This document shows positions 1 through 5,666 of a stretch of 7,221 nt of DNA, piece by piece. Numbering within the stretch: the first letter of the stretch is position 1; each line of letters opens with the position of its first letter. Source of the DNA: Oxalobacteraceae bacterium. GTDB taxonomy: Bacteria; Pseudomonadota; Gammaproteobacteria; Burkholderiales; Burkholderiaceae_D. A model generated the notes under the pieces. That model worked only from the letters and a program-made list of their open reading frames with translations, made no database searches and had not been told where the DNA came from. The stretch is taken from positions 1 to 7,221 of the forward strand of contig CANFGA010000155.1 in assembly GCA_947446335.1 (NCBI GenBank), written 5' to 3'. The position numbers and the translations under genes are program-made.

Positions 1-172
1 AGTCGCGCTTGGCCGGCTCTATGGTTTCGGCGAACGATGCGCACGCCACCCGCAAGCGCTCGCCCAGCATCGGCATGTCGGCCTTCAGCGTCGTCATCCC
101 GCTGCCGACCTCGCACGCCAATTGATACAGACCGTCCAGGTCGGCGCTGTTGATGGCCCGTACCACTAGCAT
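1..172 (-). CDS. aruG: Arginine N-succinyltransferase, beta subunit (AruG), N-terminal part only
   Basis: This is the first 57 codons of a gene that continues past the left edge. The translation begins MLVVRAINSADLDGLYQLAC and continues with a GMTTLKADMPMLGERL stretch. This matches the N-terminal pattern of AstA/AruG-type GNAT-fold proteins, which transfer succinyl from succinyl-CoA to the alpha-amino group of arginine, the first step of the AST pathway. The ATG at 172–170 is preceded by AGGA (183–180) with 7 bases of spacing. An earlier ATG at 180–178 meets a TAG after four codons and is not the start. The gene lies 30 bases after the aruF stop on the same strand, in the Pseudomonas aruC-aruF-aruG order, so it is probably co-transcribed. 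The beta label rests on gene order; family membership rests on the short visible sequence and the paralogous neighbour. Confidence 0.82.
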   Translation of the reverse strand, partial: MLVVRAINSADLDGLYQLACEVGSGMTTLKADMPMLGERLRVACASFAETIEPAKRD

Positions 173-202
173 GGTGTCATCCTAAAAAATGGTGAAAAAA
201 TC

Positions 203-1285
203 TCAAATCCTGACGCAGGTGACGCTCTCGCCAGCGACCACGCCCAGCGCCTGCTGCAGGTGCTGCGGCAGATTGATCTCGGGCGCCGCCTCCAGCGCGG
301 CGCAGCAGCCGATGACGGCGCGAAAATCGGCCCCCGTTCCTGTGGCGATCGCATAGGTCATCGCAGACTCGTACGCCTCGGGTGGCGCCGGGTCCGAAGC
401 AGCCACCCGGCGCAGCATCGACCCGGTGAACGAACGCAGCGCCTGCTTGTGCGCCTGCAGGATCGGACCGCCGTCGAAAATGTCGATGTAATCGTCGGCC
501 TCGAAGCCCTCCTCGGTCAGCAGATGGAACGGCAGTTCGCCGCTGGGATGGATCTGCCCCATCGCCGCCTGCGCCGCGCCCGGCAGCAGCGGCACGTAGA
601 CCGGATAGTGCGGCATCAATTCGACGATCAAGGTGCGGTTGCGGGCGCCGCCGATGACGCGTTCGGCTTCCAGGAAATCCATCTGGAAAAATTTGCGGCC
701 CACCGCATCCCAGAATGGCGATTGGCCATCGGGATCGGTGATGCCGGCCAGCGGCACGAAAAAGCGATCGCCGAAGCGCTGCGGCGCCAGCGCGGCAAAC
801 AGCAGCCGCGCACGCGACAGCAGCGCCGCTTCCAGCCCGGCATGGGCCAGATCTTGCAGGCAAAAGCCGGACAGCTGGGAATATCCGGTCAGCTCGGAGC
901 ACAGCGTCAATGCATGCACGCTGTGGCTGATGTTCAAGTCGCGCGACACTTGCTGGATCACGTCGTTGCGAAATGAAAAATAGGTCCCGTTCGAACCGGC
1001 CGCGGCGAAAATCGCGGCCGTGCCGATGACGCGGCTTGACGCCGATGCCCCCAGCCCCGTCAACTCCTCCAGCACGAACAGATACGATTCCTCGCTCGGC
1101 ATGTCGACATCGGCCGCGAACGACGCAATCGAACGCACGATCGCAGCCTCGATCTTGTCGCGCGTCCTGGGCAGCGTGTGCACGCCCGGCATCGTCAAGG
1201 CGGCCAGTTCTTCGAGTGCAGCGCGGTCGGCCATGCAGGCTGGCCGCACCACGACCACCCGATCGTCGATCGGCCGGGTCGACAT
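203..1285 (-). CDS. aruF: Arginine N-succinyltransferase, alpha subunit (AruF)
   Basis: The 360-residue protein belongs to the AstA/AruF family. With the AruG-type paralogue it forms the heteromeric enzyme that makes N2-succinylarginine from arginine and succinyl-CoA in the cytoplasm. Family hallmarks are a VVVRPACMADRAALEELA start (11–28) and HTLPRTRDKI (36–45). An ESYLFVLEE strand (66–74) and RVIGTAAIFA (85–94) follow. SPFWDAVGRKFFQMDF (189–204), ELMPHYPVYVPLLP (222–235) and EEGFEADDYIDIFDGGP (258–274) complete the set. The length is slightly above the usual ~340. The ATG at 1285–1283 overlaps the aruC stop as TGATG, and no clear Shine-Dalgarno lies in front, so translation probably depends on coupling to aruC. 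In enterobacteria a single AstA does this job; having a second, paralogous subunit next door favours the Pseudomonas-type two-subunit arrangement. Family assignment is firm; alpha rather than beta is inferred from order. Confidence 0.92.
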   Translation of the reverse strand: MSTRPIDDRVVVVRPACMADRAALEELAALTMPGVHTLPRTRDKIEAAIVRSIASFAADVDMPSEESYLFVLEELTGLGASASSRVIGTAAIFAAAGSNGTYFSFRNDVIQQVSRDLNISHSVHALTLCSELTGYSQLSGFCLQDLAHAGLEAALLSRARLLFAALAPQRFGDRFFVPLAGITDPDGQSPFWDAVGRKFFQMDFLEAERVIGGARNRTLIVELMPHYPVYVPLLPGAAQAAMGQIHPSGELPFHLLTEEGFEADDYIDIFDGGPILQAHKQALRSFTGSMLRRVAASDPAPPEAYESAMTYAIATGTGADFRAVIGCCAALEAAPEINLPQHLQQALGVVAGESVTCVRI

Positions 1286-2529
1286 CAGGCGGCGCTGGAC
1301 AAGCGGCTCAAGGCGGCGCGCAGCATCAGTTCGGCTGCGTCTATCTGTGCATCCGATACGATCAATGCGGGCACAAAACGCACCACGTCGGGGCCAGCCA
1401 TCAGCAACAGCAAGCCCTGCGCTTCAGCCGCCTTCTGAATATCCTTGGAGCGGCCTTTGAAGCTGTCGGCCACGACCAGGCCGAGCAGCAAGCCGCTGCC
1501 GCGCACCAGCTTGAGTATCTGCGGATAATCGTCGACCAGACCCTGCAGCATCGCGACCAACTTCTGGCTCGCTTGCTGCACGCGCGCCAGGAAAGCCGGC
1601 GTGTTGATGATGTCGACTACATTCAACGCGACGATGGCTGCCAGCGGGTTGCCGCCGTAGGTGGTGCCATGGGTGCCGACCGACAGCGTGGCGGCCAGCG
1701 CCTCGGTAGTGAGCATCGCGCCGATCGGATAACCGTTGCCGAGCGCCTTGGCCGCAGTCAGGATGTCGGGCGTGACGCCGTAACCCATGTAGGCGAACAA
1801 CTCGCCAGTGCGGCCCATGCCGCACTGGACTTCATCGAAAATCAATAGCGCGCCGCTCTGGTCGCACAGCGCGCGCAATTCCTTCAGGTATTCGACCGTG
1901 GCTGGCATCACGCCGCCCTCGCCCTGTACCGGTTCGACCACGACCGCGCAGACATCGTCGCCTATCGCGGCGCGCGCGGCAGCAATATCGTTGAAAACGA
2001 TGTGATCGATCGCCTGCGGCAGCGGCTCGAAGCCTTCCGTGTATTTCGGCTGGCCGCCGACCGTCACCGTAAACAGCGTGCGCCCGTGAAATGAATTGAT
2101 GCATGAAATGATGCGCGACTTGGCCGGGCCGAACTTGGTGTGCGCATGTTTGCGCGCCAGTTTGAAGGCGGCCTCGTTCGCTTCCGCGCCCGAATTGCAA
2201 AAGAAGGCGCGGTCGGCGAACGTGGCTTCGGTCAGCGCCTGCGCCAGGCGCAGCACCGGTTCATTGGTATACACATTGCTGAGATGCCAGACCGTGTTGA
2301 TCTGCGCGGTCAACGCCTCGACCAGACGCGGGTGGCAGTGACCCAGGCTGGTGACGGCGATGCCAGCAGTAAAATCGAGGTACTGCTTGCCATCCTGGTC
2401 CCACAAGTCCAAGCCCAGCGCACGCACCGGCACCATCGCCGCCGGCGCATAGGTCGGCACCAGCACCTGGTCGAAGGTAGCCCGGGTAACAGGGCGTGCG
2501 GTTGCGGTCGAATCGAGCTTGGCGTTCAT
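1285..2529 (-). CDS. aruC: Succinylornithine / acetylornithine aminotransferase (AruC/ArgD family)
   Basis: This is a 414-residue class-III PLP aminotransferase. In the AST pathway it converts N2-succinylornithine and 2-oxoglutarate to succinylglutamate semialdehyde and glutamate. Pseudomonas AruC also acts as acetylornithine aminotransferase in arginine synthesis, and this may hold here. Visible motifs are NSGAEANEAAFK (112–123, cofactor phosphate binding), SFHGRTL (146–152) and EPVQGEGGV (199–207). FDEVQCGMGRTG (231–242) carries Asp232, which should contact the PLP ring nitrogen. AAKALGNGYPIGAM (259–272) has Lys261 as the Schiff-base lysine, and THGTTYGGNPLA lies at 286–297. The length is typical. 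I chose the ATG at 2529: the in-frame ATG at 2595 sits at the predicted transcription start, and homologues begin near the FDQVLVPTY segment. GGA lies 5 bases before the chosen ATG. Its linkage to aruF/aruG favours the catabolic AruC name over ArgD. Confidence 0.93.
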   Translation of the reverse strand: MNAKLDSTATARPVTRATFDQVLVPTYAPAAMVPVRALGLDLWDQDGKQYLDFTAGIAVTSLGHCHPRLVEALTAQINTVWHLSNVYTNEPVLRLAQALTEATFADRAFFCNSGAEANEAAFKLARKHAHTKFGPAKSRIISCINSFHGRTLFTVTVGGQPKYTEGFEPLPQAIDHIVFNDIAAARAAIGDDVCAVVVEPVQGEGGVMPATVEYLKELRALCDQSGALLIFDEVQCGMGRTGELFAYMGYGVTPDILTAAKALGNGYPIGAMLTTEALAATLSVGTHGTTYGGNPLAAIVALNVVDIINTPAFLARVQQASQKLVAMLQGLVDDYPQILKLVRGSGLLLGLVVADSFKGRSKDIQKAAEAQGLLLLMAGPDVVRFVPALIVSDAQIDAAELMLRAALSRLSSAA

Positions 2530-2600
2530 GACATTCCGATCAATGTAAATCAGTGTAAAGGAGCTGGAGGCCACAGCCACAACAGCTGCGCGCATGCGTC

Positions 2601-2629
2601 ATTATAGGAAACCGGAAGCAAACCTGCTT
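2601..2629 (-). promoter_or_regulatory. Predicted sigma-70 promoter of the aruCFG operon
   Basis: On the minus strand a perfect TATAAT -10 box lies at 2606–2601. With a 17-base spacer the -35 position is 2629–2624 and reads AAGCAG, a very poor match to TTGACA. A strong -10 with a degenerate -35 is typical of an activator-dependent promoter. The predicted start of transcription is near 2594, giving a leader of about 65 bases before the aruC ATG at 2529. Seen: the TATAAT and the poor -35. Inferred: activity and start site. Confidence 0.68.
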
Positions 2630-2663
2630 TTGATTCTGCGACAGCCATTTTCAGATTCCGACA
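2628..2663 (-). promoter_or_regulatory. Candidate ArgR operator: two direct half-sites upstream of aruC
   Basis: Reading the minus strand, TGTCGG (2663–2658) is followed by 8 bases and AA (2649–2648). TGTCGC (2643–2638) is likewise followed by 8 bases and AA (2629–2628). Both half-sites fit the direct-repeat pattern TGTCGC-N8-AA reported for the AraC-family ArgR of Pseudomonas aeruginosa. Their repeat distance is 20 bases, about two helical turns. The proximal site runs into the -35 region of the aruC promoter, the position expected for an activator contacting RNA polymerase. An ArgR-like regulator gene is immediately upstream. Binding is inferred from the pattern and context. Confidence 0.72.
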
Positions 2664-2800
2664 ACCATGCAAACGGCAACGGGCAAACCGGCCCGACATA
2701 TGATCCGGTGATTTCTGACATCATGAAAACAGTCTTGATCAACCCGCAGCAAAGCACGATACTTCACCTGTCTCCTCCAACTCTCTAAAGAATTGGATTC
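2664..2800. other. Intergenic stretch between argR and aruC without recognised gene
   Basis: This part of the 314-base argR–aruC gap contains no convincing coding sequence. I see an 8-base palindrome TTGATCAA (2735–2742) and an isolated TGTCGG on the minus strand (2698–2693) that lacks the AA of an ArgR half-site. A TATGAT on the plus strand (2699–2704) could be a -10 box, but no acceptable -35 lies upstream of it. The stretch leads into the plus-strand terminator hairpin at 2801–2829. Confidence 0.4.
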
Positions 2801-2829
2801 AGCCCGCTTTTACCAGCGGGCTTTTTTTT
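2801..2829 (+). terminator. Rho-independent terminator oriented to the plus strand
   Basis: AGCCCGCT (2801–2808) and AGCGGGCT (2815–2822) form a perfect 8-base stem with a 6-base TTTACC loop. On the plus strand a run of eight T residues (2822–2829) overlaps and follows the stem. This is a textbook intrinsic terminator for plus-strand transcription. On the minus strand, where argR ends 14 bases earlier, the hairpin is preceded by an A-tract and followed by GAATCC with only scattered T residues, so it should terminate argR poorly. No plus-strand gene lies upstream that would need it. Confidence 0.75.
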
Positions 2830-2843
2830 GCCCGCAGCATCAG

Positions 2844-3788
2844 TCAGCCAGCTTGAACCGCAGCCAGTTTGCGCTGGCGCTCCTGACGTGGCGTGTTGCC
2901 AAACAGCGCGCCGAAGGCGGTCGAAAAATGCGAGCCCGATGAAAAGCCGCACATCAAGCCCACTTGCACGATCGAATGATGGGTCCCCTGCAACAATTGA
3001 CGCGAACGCGCCAGGCGCAGCTCCAGATAGTAGCGCGACGGCTGGCTGCCCAGGCACTGCTTGAACAGGCGTTCGAGTTGGCGCCGCGACATGCCGACCA
3101 GGCTGGCGATGTCGTCGGTCGAGAGCGGCTCTTCCAGATTCGCTTCCATCAGCATCACCGCCTCCGACAGCTTCGGTTGCAGCGCTCCGAAACGCGCTTG
3201 CAGTGCGACGCGCTGACGCTCGTCCTTGCCGCGCACGCGCTCGACGCACAGCGCTTCCATGATCTGCGCTTGCAGCGCGGCGCCGAACAGCAGTTCGATC
3301 AACGTCAATGAAAAATCGATGCTGGCGACGCCGCCGCAGCAGCTCAAATGGCGGCCATCGATGTCGAACAGGTGCGGCGTCAGGATCGCGCGCTCGGCCC
3401 TGGCGCCGGCAGCGCCGTACAAGGCCCACGGCAGCGCAATGCGCACGCCGTCCAGCACGCCGGCAGCGGCCAGCCACAACACGGCAGCGCCGACCGCGCC
3501 CCAGAATGGCGCCGAGCGACAGCGCTCGACGATTGCGCGCCCCAATTCGGGCGCCAACTCCCCTGCGTCGCCCACCAGCAGCGCGATCTGCCATTCCGCG
3601 CCGAGATCGTGCGCCGCCTGCTGCGGCGTGCGGATATCGAGCTGCAGCGCGCGCGGCCCCAGGTGCTCTGCAGCCAACTGCAAAGGCTGGACCAGCCCAG
3701 CCCAGCTGATGGCGTGCGCCGGCCCGGCATTGATCAGCAACACGCGCAGCGGCAGTTGCCGGGCCAGATCGCGCAAGTCAGGCTGCAT
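2844..3788 (-). CDS. argR: ArgR-type AraC/GlxA-family transcriptional regulator
   Basis: The 314-residue protein has the architecture of Pseudomonas ArgR, the arginine-responsive activator of arginine catabolism. An N-terminal DJ-1/GATase-like domain (about 14–185) has GAVGAAVLWLAAAGVLDG (97–114) where enzymes of that fold carry a nucleophile Cys, so it is a sensor domain and not a catalyst. LSCCGGVASIDFSLTLIELL (148–167) is conserved in this regulator group, followed by EALCVERVR (178–186). The C-terminal AraC domain has its first helix-turn-helix around STDDIASLVGMSRRQLERLF (223–242). The second is around VQVGLMCGFSSGSHFSTAFG (274–293) and ends in NTPRQER. The start could be TTG at 3791 or ATG at 3788; neither has a good Shine-Dalgarno and a TGA lies just upstream in frame. 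The gene sits upstream of aruC on the same strand, as in P. aeruginosa, and ArgR-like half-sites precede aruC. A generic GlxA-type regulator is the alternative. Confidence 0.86.
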   Translation of the reverse strand: MQPDLRDLARQLPLRVLLINAGPAHAISWAGLVQPLQLAAEHLGPRALQLDIRTPQQAAHDLGAEWQIALLVGDAGELAPELGRAIVERCRSAPFWGAVGAAVLWLAAAGVLDGVRIALPWALYGAAGARAERAILTPHLFDIDGRHLSCCGGVASIDFSLTLIELLFGAALQAQIMEALCVERVRGKDERQRVALQARFGALQPKLSEAVMLMEANLEEPLSTDDIASLVGMSRRQLERLFKQCLGSQPSRYYLELRLARSRQLLQGTHHSIVQVGLMCGFSSGSHFSTAFGALFGNTPRQERQRKLAAVQAG

Positions 3789-3837
3789 CAAGGTTTCTGG
3801 TCATCTGCATGGTGAGATTTCAACGGGTTCGTCCATC

Positions 3838-4764
3838 TCATTCGGGCGCCAAAGCGGTGGGCGGACGCGCAGAAGGCGAGCGCGCGGTGCTCCATTGACT
3901 CACGATCATGCCGGAGATCAGCAGCGCGGCGCCGGCCCAGCCCCACGCCGTCATCGCCTCGCCCAGCCACAGATAGGCAAAAAATGCCGCGCAGGCGGGC
4001 TCGAAAGCATAAATGACGGCGGCTTCATTGGCCGTGCTGTGGCGCTGGCCCCAGGTTTGCAGCGCGATGATGGCGGCGGTGCAGACCAGGCCCAGATAAG
4101 CGAAATTGACAGCATGGGTGCGCATGCCGAGCCAGATGCCGGGCCAATAGTCCACCGCAGCAGTACCGGCCTGGAGCGGAGCACCCGGCACCTCGCGCAG
4201 CAGCAACAGCAGCGCGGCGCACAGCGCGACGCTGGCAACCTGGGCCGCAGTGAGCGCGATCAACTGGTCAGCCTTGCGGGTCGTCACTTCCAGCATCTTG
4301 ATGTAGAAACCGAAACAGAAGGCACCGGCCAGCGCCAGCGTATCGCCGCGGCCCCAGGCCCCGCCGTCGCCGCACAATGCAAACAGGCCGGCCAGCGCCA
4401 GCACCAGCGCCAGCACGATCCGGCGCGATGGCATTTTCCCAGCAAAGATCCCGAGCAACGGCACCACCAGCACGTTCAAGCCGGTGATGAAGGCATTGCG
4501 GTTCGAGGTCGTCAACGCCAGCCCCTCGACTTGAAACAGGTAACAGGCGAACAACAATATTCCCAGCAACGCGCCCACCGCGCCATCGCGGCGGCTCGCG
4601 CCCAGCAGAAACGGCGCCAGCAGCAAGGCGCCCAGCATGAAGCGGATGAAGATGATCCACAGCGGCGAAAAATCGGCGGTCAAATCCTTCATCGCCGGGA
4701 AAGTCGTGCCCCAGGCGATGGTGACGACAAGCAAGGCAAGGATGCCGCGAAACTGGTGGGTCAT
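3838..4764 (-). CDS. EamA/DMT-family transporter, ten transmembrane helices
   Basis: The 308-residue inner-membrane protein is composed of two EamA repeats. The first (about 7–131) contains the family signature WGTTFPAMK (18–26), then IIFIRFMLGALLLAPFLL (37–54). AFITGLNVLVVPLLGI (91–106) is also typical. The second (about 140–290) ends with YAFEPACAAFFAYLWLGEAM (252–271) and the WGWAGAALLISGMIVSQ helix (274–290). Members export or import metabolites such as amino acids; the substrate cannot be read from the sequence. I chose the ATG at 4764, preceded by a weak GGAA, over an in-frame ATG at 4797, which lies at the predicted transcription start. The gene is divergent from a MarR gene, whose likely operator lies in its promoter. 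It ends 49 bases before argR on the same strand, so read-through into argR is possible. A link to arginine is conceivable but unproven. Confidence 0.9.
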   Translation of the reverse strand: MTHQFRGILALLVVTIAWGTTFPAMKDLTADFSPLWIIFIRFMLGALLLAPFLLGASRRDGAVGALLGILLFACYLFQVEGLALTTSNRNAFITGLNVLVVPLLGIFAGKMPSRRIVLALVLALAGLFALCGDGGAWGRGDTLALAGAFCFGFYIKMLEVTTRKADQLIALTAAQVASVALCAALLLLLREVPGAPLQAGTAAVDYWPGIWLGMRTHAVNFAYLGLVCTAAIIALQTWGQRHSTANEAAVIYAFEPACAAFFAYLWLGEAMTAWGWAGAALLISGMIVSQWSTARSPSARPPTALAPE

Positions 4765-4803
4765 GGTGAAATTCCGGATAGTGAAGATGGCGCACACCTC
4801 GCC

Positions 4804-4833
4804 ATGATATCTTTCTGTACAGAAAAAAGCGAA
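4804..4833 (-). promoter_or_regulatory. Predicted promoter of the EamA transporter gene
   Basis: On the minus strand TATCAT (4809–4804) matches the -10 consensus at five of six bases. The -35 region falls at about 4833–4827 and reads as a weak TTCGCTT, so basal strength is uncertain. Transcription would begin near 4797, giving a leader of about 33 bases before the ATG at 4764. The palindrome at 4812–4825 fills the spacer between the two elements. Confidence 0.45.
4812..4825. promoter_or_regulatory. 14-base perfect palindrome, candidate MarR operator
   Basis: TTTCTGTACAGAAA is perfectly self-complementary, the form expected for a site bound by a symmetric dimer such as a MarR-family protein. 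It lies between the likely -10 and -35 of the divergent transporter gene, where binding would block RNA polymerase. It is about 40 bases upstream of the marR -35. A 9-base inverted repeat, GAAAAAAGC (4822–4830) with GCTTTTTTC (4842–4850), overlaps its right end and may form part of an extended site. That MarR is the protein that binds is inferred from position. Confidence 0.6.
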
Positions 4834-4866
4834 CTGGCCCGGCTTTTTTCCTGTGCCAGCCAGGCC

Positions 4867-4894
4867 GTGAAAAACGGCGCCGGGGCGCTATAAT
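4867..4894 (+). promoter_or_regulatory. Predicted sigma-70 promoter of the MarR gene
   Basis: A perfect TATAAT lies at 4889–4894. GTGAAA at 4867–4872 matches the -35 consensus at four of six bases with a 16-base spacer. The expected start of transcription is near 4901, one or two bases before the ATG at 4903, so the messenger would be leaderless or nearly so. Confidence 0.6.
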
Positions 4895-4902
4895 CATGCC
4901 CC

Positions 4903-5658
4903 ATGGGCGAACGATATTTGAAAAGCATCCGCTTGCTGGCACAATGCATGCAAGGCTTCGAGCGGTACTCGGGTGACAGCGTGCGCCAGCATGATCTGAC
5001 GCCGGCACAATTCGACCTGATCGCCACGCTGGGCAATACCGCCGGCATGTCGTGCAAGGACCTGGGCGAGAAGACCTTGATCACGAAGGGCACACTGACC
5101 GGCGTGATCGACCGTCTGGAACAAAAAGGCCTGGTTGAACGCGAACGCAATACCGATGACAAGCGTTCCTATCTGGTGCAGCTCACGCCCGCTGGAGAAC
5201 AGGTCTTCAGCGAAGTATTTCCGAAAATTATCGCCCGTGGCAAGCAATTGTTTACCCATTTTAGCGACGCCGATTTCACGGCACTGGAAGCGACGCTGTC
5301 CGGACTCAAGCGCACCATCCTGGGCCAAAAGACCCGGATCGAGCGCATACCATCACACGAAAGCAAAGGAAAAATGTTGAAAACTACATTACTGGAAGGC
5401 AAGTTGCCCGCCAAATTCGACCAGAACATCATCGGCAATCTGCTGCTCAATCCCGATACCGAGGAACAAGTGCTGCAAGAAAAACTGATCATCGGCATCC
5501 GCAACGAAGCCGGCGAAATCTATCGATTGATCGGCGCCACCCGGCCCAACAGTTTCACGAATGCGATCGAGGAACTGGTGGACCTGGGCCTGGTCGACGA
5601 ACTGCAGGATGCCGACACGCCCAGCGACGGCTGCGACGCCATCTTCAGCGCCGCCTGA
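4903..5658 (+). CDS. MarR-family transcriptional regulator with an unrecognised C-terminal extension
   Basis: The 251-residue protein begins with a MarR domain (about 1–145). After the dimerisation helix YLKSIRLLAQCMQGFERYSG (5–24), the winged helix spans about 34–100. DLTPAQFDLIATLG (31–44) is followed by the recognition region KTLITKGTLTGVIDRLEQKG (57–76). The wing DKRSYLVQLTPAG (86–98) is very typical. Normal MarR proteins have 140–160 residues. Here about 94 more residues follow (158–251), with no family I recognise; they are rich in Asp and Glu, and NAIEELVDLGLVDELQ (220–235) looks like a helix-turn motif. The ATG at 4903 has no Shine-Dalgarno and lies about 8 bases after TATAAT; a later start (4948) would cut the first MarR helix. 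Divergence from the EamA gene suggests it regulates that transporter in response to a small ligand. Its stop is 8 bases from that of the convergent porin gene. Confidence 0.88.
   Translation: MGERYLKSIRLLAQCMQGFERYSGDSVRQHDLTPAQFDLIATLGNTAGMSCKDLGEKTLITKGTLTGVIDRLEQKGLVERERNTDDKRSYLVQLTPAGEQVFSEVFPKIIARGKQLFTHFSDADFTALEATLSGLKRTILGQKTRIERIPSHESKGKMLKTTLLEGKLPAKFDQNIIGNLLLNPDTEEQVLQEKLIIGIRNEAGEIYRLIGATRPNSFTNAIEELVDLGLVDELQDADTPSDGCDAIFSAA
5367..5373 (+). promoter_or_regulatory. Possible internal ribosome binding site within the MarR gene
   Basis: AGGA at 5367–5370 lies 3 bases before an in-frame ATG at 5374, at the boundary between the MarR domain and the C-terminal extension. The enclosing A-rich stretch (5361–5374) resembles a real translation start more than the gene's own first codon does. 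If used, it would give a separate 94-residue product. Spacing is shorter than ideal and usage is unproven. Confidence 0.3.
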
Positions 5659-5666
5659 CACACCGG

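Noticed and set aside
177..902. 241-codon open frame on the minus strand
   Set aside because: It overlaps aruF in another frame and translates to Arg/Ala/Gly-rich sequence with no family likeness.
1036..1848. 270-codon open frame on the plus strand
   Set aside because: It is antisense to aruC and the aruF start and is biased in composition, a by-product of GC-rich codon use.
2530..2595. Upstream ATG at 2595 as the aruC start
   Set aside because: It coincides with the predicted transcription start after TATAAT (2606–2601), and the added 22 residues do not look like AruC family sequence. The ATG at 2529 is preferred.
2693..2698. Third TGTCGG on the minus strand as another ArgR half-site
   Set aside because: It lacks AA eight bases downstream and is not in the 20-base register of the other two.
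2594..2788. 64-codon plus-strand open frame in the argR–aruC gap, upstream of the orphan terminator
   Set aside because: It has no convincing ribosome site or promoter, its start overlaps the aruC -10 region, and the composition is not protein-like. A non-coding transcript is the more likely reason for the terminator.
4765..4797. Upstream ATG at 4797 as the transporter start
   Set aside because: It lies at the predicted transcription start. MTHQFRGILALLVV from 4764 begins directly before the first membrane helix, as is usual for EamA proteins.
3226..4893. 555-codon open frame on the plus strand
   Set aside because: It lies antisense to argR and the EamA gene, both of which have clear family motifs. 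Its translation is low-complexity (rich in Arg, Gln, Ala, Ser), as expected for the opposite strand of GC-rich genes.
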